Assembly: GCA_963790325.1 (NCBI GenBank)
Contig: CAWBNY010000002.1
Coordinates: 434,001-498,000 of the forward strand
Direction of reading: 5' to 3'
DNA from: JAXDMK01 sp963790325
GTDB taxonomy: Bacteria; Actinomycetota; Acidimicrobiia; Acidimicrobiales; AC-14
Length of the DNA: 64,000 nucleotides
The position numbers and the translations under genes are program-made. Position 1 is the stretch's first letter; every line of letters starts with the position of its first letter. Positions 59,792 through 64,000 of this stretch are shown here, in pieces. The notes below the pieces were generated by a model that was not told where the DNA came from, ran no database searches, and saw only the letters and a list, made by a program, of their open reading frames with translations.

Positions 59792-60111
59792 GTCGTCTAT
59801 GACGCCGCAGACTTTGCAGCCGGCGCCGCCGACAGCTACCGGTGCGGGCCGCCTGGCGATCTCGCCAACCATGTCTCGACCAGGTACCTAGTATCGACGC
59901 ACCCCGCTCGTTCGTGGCCGTCAACGAGCTCCGTCGCGCCGACATGGCAGTTGCGGTCGACACCACGCACTGGCGACTCGACGCCAACGGTGACCTCACC
60001 CGACTCTCCGTGGACGTACAGGTCACCTCGCTCGCTGGGGCCGGAGTACTCGACGGCTACCGCATTGGACACGAGCGCACCCTCGACCACCTCGAACGAT
60101 TCCTCGCATGA
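59792..60111 (+). pseudogene. SRPBCC (AHSA1-like) domain remnant, frameshifted
   Basis: First frame: VVYDAADFAAGAADSYRCGP, then PGDLANHVSTRYL. After a shift near 59905 a second frame continues with RADMAVAVDTTHWRLDANGD, TRLSVDVQVTSLAGAGVLDG and YRIGHERTLDHLERFLA. Together these cover the C-terminal two thirds of an AHSA1-type lipid/ligand-binding fold. The N-terminal third is lost. Confidence 0.55.
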
Positions 60112-60207
60112 CCAGTCCCGAACACCGGCTCAAGCACCCACCCGCAATCATCGAGGACCTCTGGACCGACGCGCACGCCACCTTCGACCACTGACCAGGA
60201 GTTCGTC

Positions 60208-60720
60208 ATGCCATCACCTACTCCAACGCCCGACCTGGACACCCGCTTCAGCGCGCCCGGCGCCATGCCGACCCCATGGGAGGACGTCGTCGACGTGCTC
60301 GAATCGGCCGAGCTGTTCTGGATCTCGACCGTACGCACGAGCGGGCGTCCGCACGTCACGCCGCTTCCGGCGGTGTGGCGCGACGGCGCCATCTACTTCT
60401 GCACCGGTCCCGGCGAACAGAAGGCCCTCAACCTGCGCGCCAACGACCAATGCGCGCTCACAACCGGCAACAACGGCTGGAAGACCGGCCTCGATGTCGT
60501 TATCGAGGGACGCGCCGAACGGGTCACCGACGACACGTTGCTGCACACGCTCGCCGCAATGTGGGAGACGAAGTACGACGGCGACTGGCAGTACGACGTG
60601 CACGACGGCGCCTTCCACCACGAACCCGGCATCGCCCACGTCTTCGAGGTCCGCCCCAGCAAGGTGCTGTCCTTCGCCAAGGGCGACTTCGCCCAGACCC
60701 GCTATCGCTTCGCCGGCTGA
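60208..60720 (+). CDS. PPOX-type (pyridoxamine oxidase-like) flavin/F420 protein
   Basis: 170 residues. Split barrel: ESAELFWISTVRTSGRPHVT, DGAIYFCTGPGEQKALNLRA, GLDVVIEGRAERVTDD and the C-terminal FEVRPSKVLSFAKGDFAQTR. An ACCAGGAG site lies before the ATG. Intact in the accessory region. Possible FMN- or F420-dependent reductase. Confidence 0.85.
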   Translation: MPSPTPTPDLDTRFSAPGAMPTPWEDVVDVLESAELFWISTVRTSGRPHVTPLPAVWRDGAIYFCTGPGEQKALNLRANDQCALTTGNNGWKTGLDVVIEGRAERVTDDTLLHTLAAMWETKYDGDWQYDVHDGAFHHEPGIAHVFEVRPSKVLSFAKGDFAQTRYRFAG

Positions 60721-60889
60721 CCCGCCGACTGGTCATGCACATGGACAGTCGAGGCGCGTCCCCTGACGCTCGTCCGTGTCGACATGCGCGGTGCCCTCCA
60801 ACGCCGGCTGATGGACCGGTCGGTGGCGCTGGTCTCCGAGTCGGATGAGGCGTCTGCTGGATCTCCCAACACGATGAGGAGATTCAGCC

Positions 60890-61138
60890 ATGACCACGAT
60901 CACTTCCACCGACACGGCGGTGCAGACGCCGACCGACGACGCCGGGTTCGACGAGGCGCAGCTCGCTGCCGCGTCGTTCCTGGCGCGCTACAGCGGCCGC
61001 ACCCTTGAGGCCTACCGCCAGGACCTGCGCGGCATCTTCCAGTGGGCGGCCGACCACGACGTCGCCGTACTCGCTGCGACGCGTCCGCACATCGAGCTGT
61101 GGCGAGGTTCCATGGAGGAGCGAGGGCTCGCCGCGCCG
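60890..61138 (+). pseudogene. N-terminal fragment of a tyrosine recombinase/integrase
   Basis: The frame starts at ATG 60890 with AGGAG upstream. AAASFLARYSGRTLEAYRQD, then FQWAADHDVAVLAATRPHIE and LWRGSMEERGLAA are the SAM-like arm/core-binding domain of phage-type integrases. After residue 83 the homology stops and no catalytic domain (R..HxxR..Y) follows. It is a remnant of an integrase beside tRNA-Leu, which suits a former genomic island. Confidence 0.65.
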
Positions 61139-61140
61139 GA

Positions 61141-61452
61141 GGGGCCTAACCGCCCCTTTCGGCACGTTGCGCGAGGGTCGGGCACCCTTCCTGCCGGCGC
61201 CTTATGGGCGGCTCCAAGCCGAACGACCATTCGAAGGCCGCAACGCCGGACGTATTCCTCGCTACGCCCACACCGGCACCATGGTGGCGCGCCCGGAGCG
61301 CCGGGACCGCTGTTACTGGGACGCGCGGTAAGGGCGCTCTCGCGCGATGGCAGTGAATACGGGCAACGCGGCCCTGACCAGGATCGGTACAGGGACCGGA
61401 GTCAGGTCCTAGGGTCCCGCAGAACACTCCCACTCGTAAGGTGGGTACTCTC
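61141..61452. other. Unassigned stretch, no gene seen
   Basis: Over 300 bp between the integrase remnant and the PadR promoter. No frame gives a natural protein. No repeat of the tRNA-Leu 3' end was found by eye. Confidence 0.35.
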
Positions 61453-61479
61453 TTGACATGCATACCAAGCATCTATAGG
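61453..61479 (+). promoter_or_regulatory. Promoter with overlapping operator for the PadR operon
   Basis: TTGACA (61453-61458) and TATAGG (61474-61479) make a sigma-70-type promoter with a 15-bp spacer. The partial palindrome ATGC-N7-GCAT (61458-61472) fills the spacer, where an autoregulating PadR would block RNA polymerase. The start codon lies 10 nt past the -10. Confidence 0.55.
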
Positions 61480-61489
61480 GTTCGCAGCC

Positions 61490-62008
61490 GTGCGGCACGC
61501 CCTGCTCGCCCTGCTCTCCAAGGAGCCGGCCCACGGCTACGAGCTGAAGCAGGCTATCGAGGCCGAGCTGGGTGAGTTGTGGCCGCCGGTCAACGTGGGC
61601 CAGATCTACAAGACCCTCGGCCGGCTCGAGGCCGACGGGCTGGTCCGCTCCGCGAGCGTGGCCCAGGCCAGCCGGCCGGACAAGAAGGTATTCGAGCTGA
61701 CCGCCGCCGGCCGGGACGAGCTCGGCGCCTGGGTCGACCAGCCGTCGCCGGCGGTGCGGGTCAAGGACGAGTTCTTCACCAAGCTCGTGCTGGCGGCCCG
61801 GGCCAAGGTGGCGGATCCACTGGTGCTCATCGACCGCCAGCGCCGAGCCCACCTCCGCCAGCTGCGGTCGGTGGGCGACCTGGCCGCCACCGCCCAGGGG
61901 ACGGCCGCCCGGCTGGCCGTGGAGGGCGCCGTGCTCCACCTGCAGGCCGACCTGAAGTGGCTGGAGCGCTGCGAGCAGGCGTTCACGACCGGAGGAGATA
62001 CACAGTGA
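61490..62008 (+). CDS. PadR-family transcriptional repressor
   Basis: 172 residues. Winged helix: ALLALLSKEPAHGYELKQAI, NVGQIYKTLGRLEADGLVRS (recognition and wing), then a C-terminal dimerisation helix pair (ADPLVLIDRQRRAHLRQLRS). GTG 61490. It precedes an ABC transporter with a GTGA overlap, so it probably senses the transported compound, as LmrR or PadR-like repressors of drug pumps do. Confidence 0.92.
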   Translation: MRHALLALLSKEPAHGYELKQAIEAELGELWPPVNVGQIYKTLGRLEADGLVRSASVAQASRPDKKVFELTAAGRDELGAWVDQPSPAVRVKDEFFTKLVLAARAKVADPLVLIDRQRRAHLRQLRSVGDLAATAQGTAARLAVEGAVLHLQADLKWLERCEQAFTTGGDTQ

Positions 62009-62736
62009 CCTTGTTTCGGACGGTGGGCCTCCACCGGCACTTCACCGTTGGCGACACCGTCGTCCGGGCCGTCGACGGCATCGACCTCACCGTGGGCGCA
62101 GGCGAGTTCGTGAGCGTGATGGGCCCCAGCGGGTGCGGGAAGTCCACGCTGCTGCACCTGCTGGGCGGCCTCGACCGCCCGACGGCGGGCGAGATCCACT
62201 TCGGCGACGTCCGGGTCGACGGCCTGAAGGAGGCGGCCTGGGCCCGGCTACGGCGCCGGCAAATCGGCTTCGTGTTCCAGGCCTACAACCTGATCGACGA
62301 CCTCTCGGCCCGGGACAACCTCGAGCTTCCCGCCGTCCTGGCCGGCGCATCGGCGCATCGCGCCCGGGCTCGGGCCGACGAGCTGCTCGAGCAGCTTGGG
62401 ATCGGAGCCAAGGCAGCGGTCGCGCCGTCGCACCTCTCGGGCGGTGAGCGGCAGCGGGTCGCCATCGGCCGGGCCCTGGTCAACGACCCGGACCTCGTGC
62501 TGGCCGACGAGCCCACCGGGGCCCTCGACTCCCGGGCCACCACCGAGGTGCTGCAGATCCTGGGTCGCCTGCACGCCGGCGGACAGGCCATCGTCCTCGT
62601 CACCCACGACCCGCGGGTGGCCACCCTGGCCGACCGGCTGCTCACCATGCGCGACGGGCAAGTGGTCGACGAGACGAATCTCGGCGGAGTCGGCGCGTCG
62701 CCGGTGCTCGGTTTCGGCGATCTGCTGGAGCGCTGA
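62005..62736 (+). CDS. MacB/LolD-type ABC ATP-binding protein
   Basis: 243 residues: Walker A GPSGCGKST at 40-48, Q-loop VFQAYNLID, signature LSGGERQRVAIGRALV, Walker B LVLADEPTGALDS, H-loop VLVTHDPR. It is of the class that works with FtsX-like permeases. GTG 62005 overlaps the PadR stop; a GGAGGAG site is 8-14 nt upstream. Confidence 0.93.
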   Translation: MTLFRTVGLHRHFTVGDTVVRAVDGIDLTVGAGEFVSVMGPSGCGKSTLLHLLGGLDRPTAGEIHFGDVRVDGLKEAAWARLRRRQIGFVFQAYNLIDDLSARDNLELPAVLAGASAHRARARADELLEQLGIGAKAAVAPSHLSGGERQRVAIGRALVNDPDLVLADEPTGALDSRATTEVLQILGRLHAGGQAIVLVTHDPRVATLADRLLTMRDGQVVDETNLGGVGASPVLGFGDLLER

Positions 62737-62737
62737 C

Positions 62738-64000
62738 GTGGTCCGCCTTGGACTCCGCCTCCTCGCCACCCGCCTGCGTCGGAGCCGGGCGTCGTCCGTG
62801 CTGGTGGTCGTGGTCCTGGCCACCGCCGGCGCCGCCGGGACCAGCGCCGTCCTCCTCCGCAGCGCAGTGAGCGAGCCATGGGACCGGGCCTTCGCCGCCA
62901 CCTACGGAGCCCAGGTACAGGTGGCCGGTTTCCGGAGCGTCGACGCCGCCGCCCTCGCCGCCCTGCCCGGCGTGGCCGAGAGCTCCGGGCCGGTCGTCGC
63001 CTCGATCCGGGAGCTGCGCCACGCCGGAGGCACCGCCGGTGTGGCCCTGGTCGGGATTCCCGACGACCTACGGGTCGACCGGCCGGCTGTCATCAAGGGG
63101 TCGTGGCGACCCGGGGCGGTGCTCATCGAGCGGTCGTTCGCCCGAGCCCTCGGCGTGGAGGTCGGCGATCAGGTCGACATCCAGGGGGCGATGTTCGAGG
63201 TCAGCGGCATCGCGGTGAGCGTGCGCACGCCCGGCTACCCGGCCACTGTCCCCGGCAGCGCGTTCACCGACATTGCCTCTGCGGCCGCGGCGGGGACAAC
63301 CGGCCCACAGCTGACCACCGTCGGTCTGCGCCTGACCCGCCCCGGAGACGAGGCGGCCGTGGCCCGGGCCGCGTCCCGTTACGGCATGGTGACCACGGCC
63401 TCGGCCATCCGGGCCGACGCCCTCGACCGGACCCGCCAGTTCCAGGTGGTGCTGGCCTCGTTCTCGATCCTGCTGCTGGCCGCCGCCGGCTTCCTCGTGG
63501 TGGTCCTACTGGGTGCCCGACTCCGCGCCCAGAGCCGGGAGCTGGTCCTGCTGCGCCTGATCGGCCTGACGCCGGGCCAGCTCGTCGGTCTGGTGGCCAT
63601 CGAGCACGCTGTCCTTGCCGCAGCGGGCGGGGTGGTTGGCGTCGGCGTCGCCCTGGCCGGGGGACGTCGGCTGGCGGCGACGGCGGCCACGTCGTTGGGC
63701 TCCACCACGCCCCACCTCGACGGGTCGGTCCTCGGTGTCGTGGGCGTGCTGGTCGTCGCAGCGGCGGCGGTGAGCGCGATGGCAGCCCGCCGGCCGACCG
63801 GCGCCGGGCCGACTGCGAGCACCCCCGTCCGACCGTCGACCGCCACTGCCCGGGCCCTTGCCGCCGGGCTGCCGGCGCCGGTGGCACTGGTGGCCAAGGA
63901 GGTGTCGTCATCGCGGGGGCGGGCCGCATCCACGATCGCAGCCGTCGCCCTGGCCGTCATGACCTCGGTCGCCGCCTTGGGGATGGAGGCCACGTTCCGT
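62738..64000 (+). CDS. FtsX-like ABC transporter permease, 3' end beyond window
   Basis: 421 codons are open to the window edge. GTG 62738 is 2 bp after the ATPase stop. N-terminal helix near residues 18-38 (SSVLVVVVLATAGAAGTSAV), an extracytoplasmic domain to about 225, then helices with VVVLLGARLRAQSRELVLLR, LIGLTPGQLV (the coupling motif equivalent) and AAGGVVGVGVALAG. A second half seems to begin near the edge (PAPVALVAKEVSSSRGR), as in large permeases with two FtsX units. Substrate unknown; PadR control suggests a toxic or antimicrobial compound. Confidence 0.88.
   Translation, partial: MVRLGLRLLATRLRRSRASSVLVVVVLATAGAAGTSAVLLRSAVSEPWDRAFAATYGAQVQVAGFRSVDAAALAALPGVAESSGPVVASIRELRHAGGTAGVALVGIPDDLRVDRPAVIKGSWRPGAVLIERSFARALGVEVGDQVDIQGAMFEVSGIAVSVRTPGYPATVPGSAFTDIASAAAAGTTGPQLTTVGLRLTRPGDEAAVARAASRYGMVTTASAIRADALDRTRQFQVVLASFSILLLAAAGFLVVVLLGARLRAQSRELVLLRLIGLTPGQLVGLVAIEHAVLAAAGGVVGVGVALAGGRRLAATAATSLGSTTPHLDGSVLGVVGVLVVAAAAVSAMAARRPTGAGPTASTPVRPSTATARALAAGLPAPVALVAKEVSSSRGRAASTIAAVALAVMTSVAALGMEATFR

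Noticed and set aside
60890..61456. Complete integrase gene
   Set aside because: Homology ends near 61138 and no catalytic R-H-R-Y region follows.

Overview
The window is about 70% GC and is packed with GTG/ATG-initiated genes joined by ATGA/GTGA overlaps. It reads as the chromosome of an actinobacterium (Actinomycetota). Support comes from the tiny actinobacterial ribosomal proteins bS22 and bL37, a bioB-bsaP pair, glgC with a GlgM-type glycosyltransferase, an LpqY/SugABC-type sugar importer, and a housekeeping block in nearly the same order as Mycobacterium tuberculosis Rv1003-Rv1021 (rsmI-metG-tatD-x-rsmA ... glmU-prs-rplY-pth-mfd-mazG). The lack of an Rpf-type gene before rsmA, the absence of ispE and a short GlmU suggest a deep lineage such as Acidimicrobiia; that placement is inference.

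Layout. 1-2.4 kb: end of a VOC protein, a STAS-like protein overlapping tail-to-tail with an ECF sigma factor carrying a SnoaL-like tail, and an AIM24-family protein. 2.4-8.2 kb: a four-gene operon (lipoprotein, adaptor, ABC ATPase, MacB-type permease) divergent from an OmpR-type regulator and histidine kinase, with two GTTATG repeats 11 bp apart between them. 8.1-16.6 kb: a DUF6398-like protein, glycogen/maltosyl metabolism (glgM, glgC), a secreted Hcp-like protein, a nitrobindin-like protein, pirin, YnfA and a ParB-fold protein. 16.6-21 kb: sugar ABC importer. 21.2-28.8 kb: msrA, phosphoesterase, BON protein, a 1040-residue AAA/TPR ATPase, bioB-bsaP and a nucleotidyltransferase.

28.9-33.3 kb is a decayed accessory zone. 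A LuxR/TPR-type gene is cut by an IS3-like remnant, one alpha/beta hydrolase looks deleted and partly inverted, a mazF-like toxin carries compensating frameshifts, a SnoaL-like gene is frameshifted, and a further hydrolase tail lies on the minus strand. Intact hydrolase and VOC genes sit among them.

33.3-57.3 kb is core chromosome: a prolyl oligopeptidase, bL37, ychF, rsmI, metG, tatD, an RlpA-like protein, rsmA, bS22, tRNA-Gln, a C-terminally short GlmU, prs, rplY, pth, mfd, a parvulin lipoprotein, a methylase-MazG fusion, a stand-alone putative Fe-S nuclease and a GNAT gene that appears to start at ATC and runs into tRNA-Leu. 57.3-61.4 kb is a second accessory zone beside that tRNA: PIN remnant, DHFR-like gene, CmtR-like repressor with a CDF exporter, SRPBCC remnant, PPOX gene and integrase remnant. 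The window ends in a PadR-controlled ABC operon whose permease runs off the edge.

A cross-cutting signal is that many genes have a TANNNT -10 hexamer ending 6-8 nt before the start codon, which indicates widespread leaderless transcription.
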